Assembly: GCA_034522155.1 (NCBI GenBank)
Contig: JAXHLP010000010.1
Coordinates: 1-64,000 of the forward strand
Length of the DNA: 64,000 bases
Source of the DNA: Salinilacustrithrix sp034522155
GTDB taxonomy: Bacteria > Actinomycetota > Acidimicrobiia > Acidimicrobiales > Salinilacustritrichaceae
Direction: 5' to 3'
Below the pieces are notes generated by a model. It was not told the origin of the DNA. It saw nothing but the letters and a program-made list of their open reading frames with translations, and did not search any database. Both the position numbers and the translations under genes were made by a program. Shown here in pieces: positions 16,845 to 26,082 of this stretch (position 1 is the first letter of the stretch; every line of letters starts with the position of its first letter).

Positions 16845-17213
16845 TCAGTAGCTGAACGTGAGCGCGCCTCCGCTCGAGAACTCATAGACGGCCGGGACGC
16901 CGGTCACCTCAGCGCCGGCGGTCCAGTCGGCGTCCTCGAGCCCACGGGTCTTCACGCACACGGGACAGGCGTAGAGCCGTCCCCCGCGCTCGACGTACTC
17001 GGCGTGGAGGTCGGCGATCGACGGTGCCCCCGGGACGTCGAGCTCGTCGACGAAGCCCTCGGTGGCGACGGCGACGCCGTCCTTGGTCAGCCAGAGCAGC
17101 GCCTCCTTCCCGGCACGGAGCGCCTCCACGCCCATGAGGTACGCGATGAGGACGTTCTCGGGGTCGTCGTCGGCGTGGGTGAGGCCGACCAGGACCTTGT
17201 CGTCTGCAGCCAT
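16845..17213 (-). CDS. DsrE/DsrF-like sulfur-relay family protein
   Basis: 122 residues from the ATG at 17213. The fold is clear from KVLVGLTHADDDPENVLIAY, then GKEALLWLTKDGVAVATEG and GGRLYACPVCVKTRG. Cys 83 and 86 form a CPVC motif where DsrE proteins keep their reactive sulfur cysteine. Probably a sulfur carrier or oxidoreductase in the cytoplasm. It is 56 bp downstream of the ArsM-like methyltransferase gene in the same direction, so the two are likely co-transcribed. Confidence 0.85.
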   Translation of the reverse strand: MAADDKVLVGLTHADDDPENVLIAYLMGVEALRAGKEALLWLTKDGVAVATEGFVDELDVPGAPSIADLHAEYVERGGRLYACPVCVKTRGLEDADWTAGAEVTGVPAVYEFSSGGALTFSY

Positions 17214-17269
17214 GTCGGTGTTCTCCTCTGCTGGTTGGTTCGTCGCGGTTGGTTGCGGGTGGTCCGCTG

Positions 17270-18058
17270 TCAGGCCCGGCGGGCCCGGAAGGTGTGGGCG
17301 AAGACCTCGAAGGAGCGGGCCCGCTCCTCGCCGGCAGCGCCGCCGAAGGTGTCGGTGGCGAGACCCACGGCCACGTCGGAGAAGCCGGCGCCGGCCACGA
17401 GCGAGCACCACTCGTCCACGGACTGGCCGCCGGCGATGCAGTCGGTCCACAGCTCGATGTCGCAGCGGGCCTGCTCGGGGACCTCGCGGCCGACCGCGAT
17501 GTCGGCGAACTGGATCGCGCCGCCCGGCCGCAGCACGCGGTGGGCCTCGGCGAAGGCCCGGGGCTTGTCGGCGACGAGGTTGAGGACGCCGTTGGAGATC
17601 ACGACGTCGGCCCAGCCGTCGTCCACGGGCAGGTCTTCGAGAATGCCCTCGCGGAACTCGACGTTGGTCAGCCCCAACGTGTCGGCCATGCGCCGGGACC
17701 GGTCCAGCATCGCCGGGGTCATGTCGACACCGAGCACGGTGCCGGACGAGCCGACGAGGTGGGCGGCCACGAAGCAGTCGAACCCGCCGCCCGAGCCGAG
17801 GTCGAGGACCTTGCTGCCAGCCGGGATGGGGCCGGCGGCGAACGGGTTGTCGACGCCGGCGAAGCTGGCGATGGCGTCGTCGGGCAGCGCGGCGAGGACG
17901 TCGTCGCGGTAGCCGAGCATCTCAGCGAGGGGCCGGCCGGTGTGGAAGTGGAACGTCGCCGTGGGGTCAGTGGCGACCGCGGCGTACTTCTCCCGGACGT
18001 CTGCTCGCAGCTCTTCGGGATCGACGAACGTTTCGCCGTCGTTCTTGGTGGTTGACAT
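17270..18058 (-). CDS. ArsM-like methyltransferase
   Basis: 262 residues. The SAM site is KVLDLGSGGGFDC (83-95); VLGVDMTPAML follows. Cys 95, 199 and 207 (RCDIELWTDCIAGG) sit where arsenite methyltransferases place their metal-binding cysteines, which supports As(III) or a related soft element as substrate, although some homologues lack activity. It precedes the DsrE-like gene. The ACR3 permease at 55.6 kb could be a functional partner. Confidence 0.8.
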   Translation of the reverse strand: MSTTKNDGETFVDPEELRADVREKYAAVATDPTATFHFHTGRPLAEMLGYRDDVLAALPDDAIASFAGVDNPFAAGPIPAGSKVLDLGSGGGFDCFVAAHLVGSSGTVLGVDMTPAMLDRSRRMADTLGLTNVEFREGILEDLPVDDGWADVVISNGVLNLVADKPRAFAEAHRVLRPGGAIQFADIAVGREVPEQARCDIELWTDCIAGGQSVDEWCSLVAGAGFSDVAVGLATDTFGGAAGEERARSFEVFAHTFRARRA

Positions 18059-18180
18059 GGCTACCTCCGGAGTTCGGATGCGGTGAACGCAGCAGGCAGA
18101 TGAGCTGCTGCACGGATCACCATCCCCCGGGAGAGCCGCGCGAGTCGTGGTGGAGTTCTGGAGGAGTTCTGGTGACGACC

Positions 18181-20625
18181 TCAGCCGAGGTCGCCGAGCG
18201 CGGCGTCGAGCGCCGCGATCGCTGCTCGACCGGCTTCCGGGGGGCGCCAGGCGGCCCCCTGGGCGGCGAGCTCCTCGAACCGGTCACCGAGCCGCGACTC
18301 CAGCTCGACACGCAACATCGAGTGCAGCACCTCGGACAGGCCGACCGCGTACCCCGAGGCAGCACGGGCGCCGAGCAGCCGGGCGGCCGTCTCCACATCG
18401 CCGTGGTCGGCCAGCAGCTTGGCGGCCATCACCGTGTCGGCCGAGATCAGCACCCACATGCTCCGGTCGAGGTAGCGCTGCAGGGTCCGGCGGAGCGTGG
18501 CCATCGCCTCGGGCGCGGGTCGGGCGGGAAGCGTGATCTGGGTCAGGCTGCTGGCCGCGGCGCCGAGGTGGAGGCGGTAGTCGCGCTCCAGCGAGTGGGT
18601 GACCACGGCTTCGAGGAGCTCGGCGGCCCGCTCCGGGTCGGCGGCGAAGATCCGGAACCCCTCGACGAGACAGTCCTGTACCCCCAACAGGCCGTGCGCC
18701 GCCCGGTCCGGGGTGACCGGTGTGGAGGTCACGTCGCCTTCCTGGCGGACGGCGCTGACGATGGCCGCGAACCCGTCGGCGAAGCCACGGTCGAACCCGC
18801 GATCGGACCGGCTCAGCTCCTGGAGCCGGGTCGCGGAGCTGACGACGAGGTCGAGATCGCCCCGGTAGTACGCGCACCACACGATCGACAGCAGCGTGGC
18901 GTGGGTCTCGCACAGCTCGTGGGCCCGCTCGGCACGGGCACGTGCCGCCTCGTGGTCGCCGCGGTGGGCGAGCATCCGGGCCTCGATCGCCAGTGCATCC
19001 GCCGTGATGGTGCTGTCGTCGGTCGAGTCGTCGACCGCGTGGTCGAGGTCGGCGCGTGCGCACCAGTCGAGGACCTCGTAGAGCTGGAAGACGTCGGCGT
19101 AAGCGCCGACCGCTCGGATGATCCGGTGCGCGAAGGCGGGCTCACCCCCGTCGAGGGCATAGCCGATCGCGGCACGGAGGTTGGGCCACGCGGCTCGCAT
19201 CGCCGCCACGGCGTGGTCGATGCGCTCGGTCTGGAAGTCGCCGTCGAGCGCCTCGGCATGGCGGGTGAAGTGTTCCGCGTGGGCGAGGCGGGTCCGTGCG
19301 GGCTGGACGAGCTGCTCGGCCGCGAAGTCCCGGACCGACTCGAGCATGCGGAACCGGGTGTCGCCGGAGTCCGCTGGTGTGGGCACGACGAGTGAGTGGC
19401 TCACGAGCCGACCGGTCGAGTCGACGGCGTCGAGGGGGTCGGACCCCGGGAGGGCCACGGTGCGGACGTCGTCGAGCGTGAAGGGGCCGACGAAGACACT
19501 CAGCGCCGCGAGCAGCTGTTGGTCCTCGGCCTCCAGGCCGATCCAGGACCACTCGATGGTCCGGTGCAACGACGTGTGTCGCTGGTCGTCGCGCTGGTCG
19601 TCGCGGAGCAGCCGGAACCGATCGGGCAGGAGGGTCAGCATCTCCCCGGGTGACAGCAACCGTGCCCGGGCAGCAGCCAGTTCGATTGCCAGGGGGATGC
19701 AGTCGAGGCGACGGCAGAGCTCGACGACCGCCGGGTCGGTTGCGTCGGCTGCGCCACCCGCGTCGTTGGCCCGCTCGACGAAACACCTCACCGCGTCGTC
19801 GAGCTCCAACGGTTGCAGCGGGTGGATGGTCTCGCCGTCGACGCCGAGCGGCATGCGGCTGGTCGCGAGGATACGCAGATCGGGACAGCGGACCAGCAGC
19901 TCCCGCGTGAACTGCGCGGCGTCGTCGTGGAGGTGCTCGCAGTTGTCCAGCACCAAGACGCTCCGCCGCCCCTCGAGGGCGCGGGCCACCGACTCGACCG
20001 GGTCGGCGTCACTCTGTTGGCCCTGCCCGAGTGCGTCGAGCACCACGGCGCCGAGCGCACCCGGGTCGCGCGTGTCCGCCAGCGAACACATCCACGCACC
20101 GTCGGGAACCGACGACGACAACTGTTCCAGCAACGCACCGGCGAGCGCGGTCTTGCCCACCCCGCCCGGGCCCGTGATCGTGACCAGTGAATGGTCGGCC
20201 AGACATCGTCCGACCGCGGTGAGGTCCCCAGCCCGTCCGACCAGCGGGCTCGGGCGACCGTCCCACCGGGGCAGGATCAGACTTCGCGGTTCTCCCCGGC
20301 CGTGCTCGGGCGCAACCTCTTCCACCACGTCGGCCACGAACCGATAGCCGACCCGGTGGACGGTCTTGATGACCTGCTGTGATCGGCCGTCGTCGCCGAC
20401 CGCGACGCGCGCATGCTTGATCTGGGATGTCAGCGCCGATTCGCTGACGAAGCGGTCCCCCCAGATCTCGTCGAGCAACTCCTCCTTGGGCACCACCCGG
20501 TCGCGGTGACGGACCAGGTGGGCCAGGACTGCATACGTCCGCGGCTCCACCTCGATGGCCTCGTCCGCACGACGCAGCTCGTGAGCGTCGAGGTCGAGCA
20601 CGTTGACTCCGAAGTGCACGCGCAT
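18181..20625 (-). CDS. STAND-type transcriptional regulator (winged helix + NB-ARC/AAA)
   Basis: 814 residues. Residues 1-100 form an OmpR/PhoB-type winged helix (EPRTYAVLAHLVRHRDRVVPK, then VHRVGYRFVADV). A P-loop GPGGVGKT is at 152-159 and a Walker B near LVLDNCEH (~224-231); CRRLDCIPLAIELAAAR is the NB-ARC GLPL-like motif. A ~450-residue helical, TPR-like C-terminus follows. Such proteins are ATP-dependent switches responding to an unknown ligand. No obvious cognate gene lies next to it; the ArsM/DsrE pair is downstream on the same strand. Confidence 0.9.
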   Translation of the reverse strand: MRVHFGVNVLDLDAHELRRADEAIEVEPRTYAVLAHLVRHRDRVVPKEELLDEIWGDRFVSESALTSQIKHARVAVGDDGRSQQVIKTVHRVGYRFVADVVEEVAPEHGRGEPRSLILPRWDGRPSPLVGRAGDLTAVGRCLADHSLVTITGPGGVGKTALAGALLEQLSSSVPDGAWMCSLADTRDPGALGAVVLDALGQGQQSDADPVESVARALEGRRSVLVLDNCEHLHDDAAQFTRELLVRCPDLRILATSRMPLGVDGETIHPLQPLELDDAVRCFVERANDAGGAADATDPAVVELCRRLDCIPLAIELAAARARLLSPGEMLTLLPDRFRLLRDDQRDDQRHTSLHRTIEWSWIGLEAEDQQLLAALSVFVGPFTLDDVRTVALPGSDPLDAVDSTGRLVSHSLVVPTPADSGDTRFRMLESVRDFAAEQLVQPARTRLAHAEHFTRHAEALDGDFQTERIDHAVAAMRAAWPNLRAAIGYALDGGEPAFAHRIIRAVGAYADVFQLYEVLDWCARADLDHAVDDSTDDSTITADALAIEARMLAHRGDHEAARARAERAHELCETHATLLSIVWCAYYRGDLDLVVSSATRLQELSRSDRGFDRGFADGFAAIVSAVRQEGDVTSTPVTPDRAAHGLLGVQDCLVEGFRIFAADPERAAELLEAVVTHSLERDYRLHLGAAASSLTQITLPARPAPEAMATLRRTLQRYLDRSMWVLISADTVMAAKLLADHGDVETAARLLGARAASGYAVGLSEVLHSMLRVELESRLGDRFEELAAQGAAWRPPEAGRAAIAALDAALGDLG

Positions 20626-20902
20626 CGTGCTGTGGTCGGCCTACCACCCGTGGCGGCCGCCGGCAGCGACCATAGTCCTGGTCGAGGTCGTCAGCGCTGC
20701 GCTCCGTGGACCGGGCGCTCGCAAGGCGGAGCAAGCGTTGGCTCGCCACACCGACGACATCGCGTCGGCCTACAGCCGCGACGCCTGAGCCCCGCCACCG
20801 AACGCGAGACCGGACGCGGAATGGAGCACCCCGGCAACCGGGTTCCTTCTACATGGCTCGTCGAATGATCGCAGCCGAGGCGACGTTGGCCGGAGGCGCA
20901 CC

Positions 20903-22096
20903 ATGAGGAGAAATCGGATCGTCGCCCTGGCGGCCGCGCTGGCCATCGTCGCCGGCGCATGCGCCAGTGGCGGCTCGGGCGACGGCGAGTCGGTCGACGG
21001 CGGATCCGAGACGACGTCGATGACGGTGACACAGGTGACGTCGAGCCCGAGCGAGGACGTCCCCTCGGCGCTGGACGACCGCATCGACCCGAGCTTCCCC
21101 GAGCCGCTCGTGGACCCGTCCGAAGTGGTGTCGGGTGGGCCGCCGCCCGACGGGATCCCACCGATCGACGAGCCGCGGTTCCTCGATGTCGACGACGTCG
21201 ACTTCCTCGAGGATGACGAGCCGGTGCTGTTCCTCGAGCTCGAGGGCGAGGCGCGTGCGTATCCGATGCAGGTGATGATCTGGCACGAGATCGTGAACGA
21301 CACCGTGGCCGACGTACCGGTGACCGTGTCGTACTGCCCGCTGTGCAACACCGCCGTCGCCTACGACCGCCGGTTGGACGACCGGGTTCTCGACTTCGGC
21401 ACGTCGGGTCTGCTGTTCAACTCGGCGCTGGTGATGTACGACCGACAGACCGAGACGCTGTGGTCGCACTTCACCGGCGAGGCCGTCATCGGCCATCTCA
21501 CCGGCGCCCAGCTCGGCCTGTTCCCGGTGGCGACCGTGTCGTGGGCCGACTTCCGCGCCTCCCACCCCGACGGTCTCGTGCTCAGCCGCGACACCGGCGC
21601 CGACCGCGACTACGGCCGGAACCCCTACCCGGGCTACGACGACGTCGACACCGCGCCGTTCATGTTCGACGGGGAGGTCGACGGCCGCCTCGCCGCCAAG
21701 GAGCGGGTGCTCGGCATCGACCGGGCCGACGACCCGGTGGCTGTGCGCCTCGACGCGCTGGCCGACGCCGGCGTGATCGACCTCGACGTGGCTGGGGAAC
21801 CGGTCGTGGTGTGGGTGGAGTCCGGCACGGCATCAGCACTCGACGCCGGCACCGTGGCCGACGGCCGAGACGTGGGCGCCACCGGGGCCTTCGTCCCCGT
21901 GGTCGACGGCCGGCGACTCGACTTCACCCGCACCGACGACGGGTTCGTCGACGACGAGACCGGTAGCCGGTGGGACGTCCTGGGTCGCGCCGTGGACGGA
22001 CCGCTGGAAGGCGAGCAGCTCGATGCGGTCGTGCACGTCGACACGTTCTGGTTCGCCTGGGGCGCCTTCCAGCCCGACACCCGCATCGTCGAATGA
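20903..22096 (+). CDS. DUF3179 domain lipoprotein
   Basis: 397 residues from the ATG at 20903, with GGAGG 6 bases upstream. Signal peptide with lipobox IVAGAC. The DUF3179 core is present: ARAYPMQVMIWHEIVND, then TVSYCPLCNTAVAYDR (SYCPLCNT), FGTSGLL, and TFWFAWGAF at the end. The domain is of unknown function and common in actinobacteria and archaea. The CxxC is likely redox or metal active outside the membrane. Stands alone. Confidence 0.93.
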   Translation: MRRNRIVALAAALAIVAGACASGGSGDGESVDGGSETTSMTVTQVTSSPSEDVPSALDDRIDPSFPEPLVDPSEVVSGGPPPDGIPPIDEPRFLDVDDVDFLEDDEPVLFLELEGEARAYPMQVMIWHEIVNDTVADVPVTVSYCPLCNTAVAYDRRLDDRVLDFGTSGLLFNSALVMYDRQTETLWSHFTGEAVIGHLTGAQLGLFPVATVSWADFRASHPDGLVLSRDTGADRDYGRNPYPGYDDVDTAPFMFDGEVDGRLAAKERVLGIDRADDPVAVRLDALADAGVIDLDVAGEPVVVWVESGTASALDAGTVADGRDVGATGAFVPVVDGRRLDFTRTDDGFVDDETGSRWDVLGRAVDGPLEGEQLDAVVHVDTFWFAWGAFQPDTRIVE

Positions 22097-22376
22097 CCAA
22101 GGGCGGGTTGACCGGAGTTCGGATCGGGAACCAGCCGCTGGCGGTCGTCGTGTTCGCCGGTAGCAGCCGAACACGACTTCGATCGGGTCGGATCGTTCGG
22201 GTCGATCTCGAACGCGAGTTCGGAGTCCTGCACCTCACTGAACGGCGCCACACTCGCGGTGGCGTCGGGACTGGTGCTGTCATCGTCGGAGTTCCAGGCG
22301 CGCTCGCTCGGCATCTGCGCCGACCTGCGAAGGTGAGGACGGGAATCAGCAGTTGCGATTCGGAGTTTCCCAGGTC

Positions 22377-22844
22377 ATGGACAAGGACGAGACAGCGGTT
22401 GACGTGTACTGGCGGCGCGGATGCGGATTCTGTGCGTCGATGCGCACGGCTCTCGCGGAGGCAGGTGTGGAGGCCCGCTGGCACGACATCTGGGCCGACC
22501 CCGACTCGGCCGCGTTCGTGCGGTCGGTGGCGGGCGGCAACGAGACCGTGCCCACCGTCCAGCTCGGCGACGAGGTCCTCGTGGCCCCACGGCCCCGCGC
22601 GGTGATCGACCAACTCGTGGACGCGGACCCCGAGGCGGTCGTCGACGCTCGTCGCTGGCCACCGCTGCGGATCGCCCAGTGGATCACCGTCGCAGCGGTC
22701 GTGGTCGCATGGAACGCACTCACGCCCGCGGGGCAGGCCGCGCTCGGATGGATCGTGGGTGGTGGTGTGCTGGCAGCGTTCGTCGCGGTCCGTCGGCGGC
22801 GGGCCCGGGTCCGGACCAGACCGACCTCGGGCCAGAGCGGATGA
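22377..22844 (+). CDS. glutaredoxin-like protein with C-terminal membrane helices
   Basis: 155 residues from the ATG at 22377 (a TTG 24 bases earlier is less likely). Residues 8-82 are a glutaredoxin fold with active site CGFC (16-19), ETVPTVQLGD (cis-Pro loop) and a final helix. Residues ~100-145 are hydrophobic, forming one or two membrane helices, then a basic tail. This is a membrane-anchored thiol-disulfide protein. Its stop overlaps the start of the MerA-like reductase by ATGA. Confidence 0.85.
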   Translation: MDKDETAVDVYWRRGCGFCASMRTALAEAGVEARWHDIWADPDSAAFVRSVAGGNETVPTVQLGDEVLVAPRPRAVIDQLVDADPEAVVDARRWPPLRIAQWITVAAVVVAWNALTPAGQAALGWIVGGGVLAAFVAVRRRRARVRTRPTSGQSG

Positions 22845-24226
22845 ACACCTACGACCTGGTCGTCGTCGGTGGTGGTGCCGGCGGGCTGACCGCTGCCCGG
22901 GAGGCGACACGGCGCGGGGCCCGCACCATGCTGGTCAGCGACGGTCCGCTCGGCGGCGACTGCACGCACACCGGCTGCGTCCCGTCGAAGGCGCTGCTGT
23001 CGGCCGCCTCGGCCGGGCGGAGCTTCGCCGACGCGATGGACGACGTCCGGCGCCACATCGACACCATCGCCGCCACCGAGGACGCCGATGTGCTGACCGG
23101 GGAGGGTGTCGAGGTACTTCGTGGACGGGCCGGCCTGACCGGCGGCGGTGGCCTGGACGTCGACGGCGAACGCATCGATGGGCGGCGGATCATCCTCGCC
23201 ACTGGCTCCCGGGCCAAGGTCCCACCGGTGCCGGGCATCGACACGGTCGAGTACCTGACCAACGAGTCGGTGTTCTCGCTGGTCACCCAGCCGCAACGGC
23301 TCGCGATCCTCGGCGGTGGCCCGATCGGGGTGGAGCTGGCCCAGGCCTTCGCCGACCTCGGGACGACCGTGACGCTGGTGGAGGCCGCGCAACGGCTGCT
23401 CCCCCGGGAGGAACCCGAGGCCTCGGAGACCATCGCCCGCACCCTCGGCCGTCGTGGCGTCGACGTCCGTGTCGGCCGCGGCGTCGACCGGGTCACCGGC
23501 GATGGCGACGGCCGCATCTGCCTCCACCTCGCGGACGACTCCGCCGACTCCGCGATCGTCGCCGACGAGCTCCTGGTCGCCGCAGGACGAACGCCGGTCA
23601 CCGAGGGGCTGTCACCGGACACCGCAGGGGTCGACCTCGACGAGCGTGGCCACATCCGGACCGACGACACGCTGGCCACCACCGCCAGCGGCATCTGGGC
23701 CATCGGTGACGTCACCGGCCGAATGCCATTCACCCACGCCGCCGGGCGGATGGCCGTCGTCGCCGTGGCCAACGCGTTGGCGGGTCGAGCCCGTCTCCGA
23801 TCGGCCCACTTCGATCCTGCTGCGATTCCGTGGGTGACCTTCACCGACCCCGAGGTCGGCCGCGTCGGCATCGCCGAGGCCGACGCTGCGGATCGTGGCG
23901 GCCGGGTCGCCTTCCTGCCGTTCGACGAGCTCGACCGAGGCATCGTCAGCGGTGCGACCGACGGGTTCGTCAAGCTGATCGCCGGGCCGCGACGCCTCCT
24001 CGGCAACGCCGGCGGAGGCAAGCTGCTCGGTGCCACCATCGTCGGCCCGCGAGCGGGCGAGATGGTCGGCGAGGTCGCCCTCGCCATGCACACCAACATG
24101 TTCACCGGCCGCCTCGCCCAGGCCACCCACGCCTACCCCACCTGGTCGATGGCCATCCAGGAGGCCGCGGCGCAGTACTTCATGACCTACGGCGGACGCA
24201 CCGCCCGCGCCGCCCGCGCCGACTGA
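22841..24226 (+). CDS. MerA-like pyridine nucleotide-disulfide oxidoreductase
   Basis: 461 residues. FAD site VVVGGGAGGLTAAREA (7-22), redox pair in GGDCTHTGCVPSKALL (C41, C46), NAD site LAILGGGPIGVELAQAF, second FAD motif GIWAIGDVTG, and dimerisation domain ending HAYPTWSMAIQEAA. No vicinal C-terminal cysteines or HMA domain, so mercury reduction is unlikely; it more probably reduces a small disulfide or the membrane glutaredoxin encoded just upstream, with which it is translationally coupled. Confidence 0.88.
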   Translation: MNTYDLVVVGGGAGGLTAAREATRRGARTMLVSDGPLGGDCTHTGCVPSKALLSAASAGRSFADAMDDVRRHIDTIAATEDADVLTGEGVEVLRGRAGLTGGGGLDVDGERIDGRRIILATGSRAKVPPVPGIDTVEYLTNESVFSLVTQPQRLAILGGGPIGVELAQAFADLGTTVTLVEAAQRLLPREEPEASETIARTLGRRGVDVRVGRGVDRVTGDGDGRICLHLADDSADSAIVADELLVAAGRTPVTEGLSPDTAGVDLDERGHIRTDDTLATTASGIWAIGDVTGRMPFTHAAGRMAVVAVANALAGRARLRSAHFDPAAIPWVTFTDPEVGRVGIAEADAADRGGRVAFLPFDELDRGIVSGATDGFVKLIAGPRRLLGNAGGGKLLGATIVGPRAGEMVGEVALAMHTNMFTGRLAQATHAYPTWSMAIQEAAAQYFMTYGGRTARAARAD

Positions 24227-24235
24227 TCCCAGGCC

Positions 24236-24492
24236 TCAGGCGTCGGGCTCGTCGTTCGCAGCCGTCAGCTCCTCACCGAAGCGGCGGAGACGTCGCAGGG
24301 TGGTCTCGGGCACGTGCTGGCCGGTCCGGGTCAGCGACGCTTTGATCTCGCGATGCACCTCGGATTCCATGCCGCAGCGCCGACACATCTCGAGATGGGC
24401 CTCGACCTTGTCGACGGTGATCCCGTCGACCTCACCGTCGAGGAACGACTGGAGCACCTTGGCGACCTGTCGGCAGGAGAGATCACCGTCAT
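24236..24492 (-). CDS. anti-sigma-factor-like zinc-finger protein, 5' end uncertain
   Basis: The frame ending at 24236 encodes DLSCRQVAKVLQSFLDGEV, then KVEAHLEMCRRCGMESEVHREIKASL, an RsrA/zf-HC2-type zinc finger (His-x3-Cys-x2-Cys with an upstream Cys). These bind zinc and release an ECF sigma factor on oxidation. No ATG or GTG exists in this frame near the expected start; an ATG at 24492 is one frame off, so a small indel at the 5' end is likely. No sigma gene is adjacent. Confidence 0.55.
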
Positions 24493-24544
24493 GGCGGAGT
24501 CGGTGGTGGTCGGCGACGAGTGCGCCTGGACCACGATCGGCGAC

Positions 24545-24904
24545 ATGGGACGCGTCATCGCGCATCGCCACCACCTGAAGCAGACACTGCTCACCACGGC
24601 GATCGTCGGCACGATCCTGTTCGGCATCATCCAGCTCGACGTCGTCCTCGGCGGCGACGCCGAAGCGACCGTGTGGGCCAAGGTCGCACTGACCTACGTC
24701 GTCCCGTTCATCGTCTCCAACGTCGGCATCCTCATCGCCACGCACCCGCCCCAGCTGAGGGTCGAGGCTTCGCGGCCTGAGACCGAACCCGGTCATGACG
24801 CCCGGGCGGTGTCGGACATCCCGTGGTCCGGGGGACGGACGAGCGCGGTGACGACGGCGAGGCCGGCGGCCGAGATGGCGAGCAGGTCGAGGCTCGGGCC
24901 GTAG
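24545..24904 (+). CDS. NrtS-like two-helix membrane protein
   Basis: About 119 residues from the ATG at 24545 (an ATG at 24491 is possible but collides with the opposite gene). HHLKQTLLTTAIVGTILFGI is helix one; AKVALTYVVPFIVSNVGILI is helix two. This matches the small NrtS nitrate/nitrite transporter family. The last ~35 residues overlap the 3' end of the convergent MFS gene and look less conserved, so the natural protein may be shorter in effect. Confidence 0.6.
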   Translation: MGRVIAHRHHLKQTLLTTAIVGTILFGIIQLDVVLGGDAEATVWAKVALTYVVPFIVSNVGILIATHPPQLRVEASRPETEPGHDARAVSDIPWSGGRTSAVTTARPAAEMASRSRLGP

Positions 24905-26064
24905 CCACCGAGGAAGTCGAAGGAGGCCGAGATCGCCAGTGGGCCGAGGGCGCTGGCGCCGACCCCGGCGGCCAGGCTGACCCCGCGGATCTGGCCGATG
25001 CTGGCGATCCCGAACCACCGCGGCAGCGCAGTGGCCTCGAGCGTGCGGATCGACGCGCCAGCCGCGCCGAGGACGGCACCGTAGACCGCGGCGGACACGG
25101 CTCCCCCGATCGACTGGACCAGCACCGGTGCAGCGGCGAGGGCGAGCAACGCGACGGCGGCCAGGTAGCGGGGTGCGATGCGGTCGGCGAGCGGTCCGAT
25201 GGCGAGGGCGCCGCCGGCGCTGGCCAGGGTGAGGGGGAGGAACGCGGCGGCGGCTTCGGTGGTGGTGAGCCCCCGGCCGGTGAGCAGGTCGATGTGGTGG
25301 AACATGAGCCCGGTCGACACGAGGGCGGACAGGGCCACGGCCGCGGTCATCGCGAGGAAGGCGGGGTGGCGGACCACGGCCCCGACCGGCCAGCTCGGTT
25401 GGAGCGGCGGATGCCCCCCGGCCCCCGCCTCCTCACCGCTGCGGGCGGGACGGCGTGGATCGCGTATGACCCACCGGCCGAGCGGCAGCACGACGGTCCA
25501 GGCGAGGAGGCCGAGGACGACCCAGGCCCGACGCCAACCGATGGCGCTGATCAGCGCGGCGGAGCCGATCGGGACCAGGGCCATGAGCCCGCTGCCGACG
25601 GCGGTCTTGATGCCGTTGGCGGTGCCGCGACGTTCGCGGAACCAGACCGCGACGGTCGTGGTGGCGGTGAGGGTGAGCGCGCCCTGGCCCAGGATGCGGG
25701 TCGCGGCGAACCCCACGGCCAAGGTGGCGAACCCGGTGACGGCACCCATGGCGAGCAGCGCTGCCCCGAATCCGGTGCCGAACAGGAGGGTCGCGACCCG
25801 CACGCCGCGCCGGTCGATGAGTCGGCCGGCGGCCGGCAGGGTGAACGCGCCGGCGAGGGTGCCGACCAGGTACGCAGCCGACACCGCTGAACGCGACAGG
25901 TCGAGGCCGGTGGCCAGGTGGTCGACGAACACCGACACGCCCACGGTCTGGCCAGGCGCGGTCGCACCCTGGAGGAGCACCGCACCGGCCAGGGCCACCC
26001 AGGCCGACCGGGCCGCACCCGTGGGTGGGCGACGCGACGAATCGCGTGGTGGGGCAGTCGGCAC
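24793..26064 (-). CDS. MFS transporter
   Basis: 423 residues with twelve predicted membrane helices. The signature RLIDRRGVRVA follows helix 2, and the second half repeats the pattern (GPLADRIAPR). Similar to MCT/OFA-type carriers of monocarboxylates or other organic anions, but substrate cannot be assigned. Its 3' end overlaps the NrtS-like gene tail to tail. The spermidine-synthase-like gene lies just downstream of its 5' end in the same direction. Confidence 0.88.
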   Translation of the reverse strand: MPTAPPRDSSRRPPTGAARSAWVALAGAVLLQGATAPGQTVGVSVFVDHLATGLDLSRSAVSAAYLVGTLAGAFTLPAAGRLIDRRGVRVATLLFGTGFGAALLAMGAVTGFATLAVGFAATRILGQGALTLTATTTVAVWFRERRGTANGIKTAVGSGLMALVPIGSAALISAIGWRRAWVVLGLLAWTVVLPLGRWVIRDPRRPARSGEEAGAGGHPPLQPSWPVGAVVRHPAFLAMTAAVALSALVSTGLMFHHIDLLTGRGLTTTEAAAAFLPLTLASAGGALAIGPLADRIAPRYLAAVALLALAAAPVLVQSIGGAVSAAVYGAVLGAAGASIRTLEATALPRWFGIASIGQIRGVSLAAGVGASALGPLAISASFDFLGGYGPSLDLLAISAAGLAVVTALVRPPDHGMSDTARAS

Positions 26065-26082
26065 GGGCGTCGTGTCGCGAGA

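Noticed and set aside
20626..20902. Plus-strand frame ending ARHTDDIASAYSRDA at 20788
   Set aside because: Short, overlaps the STAND gene start region, and no recognisable family; probably promoter DNA.
22097..22376. Possible small gene between DUF3179 and the glutaredoxin gene (both strands are open)
   Set aside because: Neither frame shows a start with ribosome site, a motif or a plausible fold; left as intergenic.
22841..24226. True mercuric reductase with a mer operon controlled by the nearby MerR
   Set aside because: No HMA domain, no C-terminal Cys pair and no mer genes; the MerR protein lacks the metal-binding cysteines and its operators lie elsewhere.
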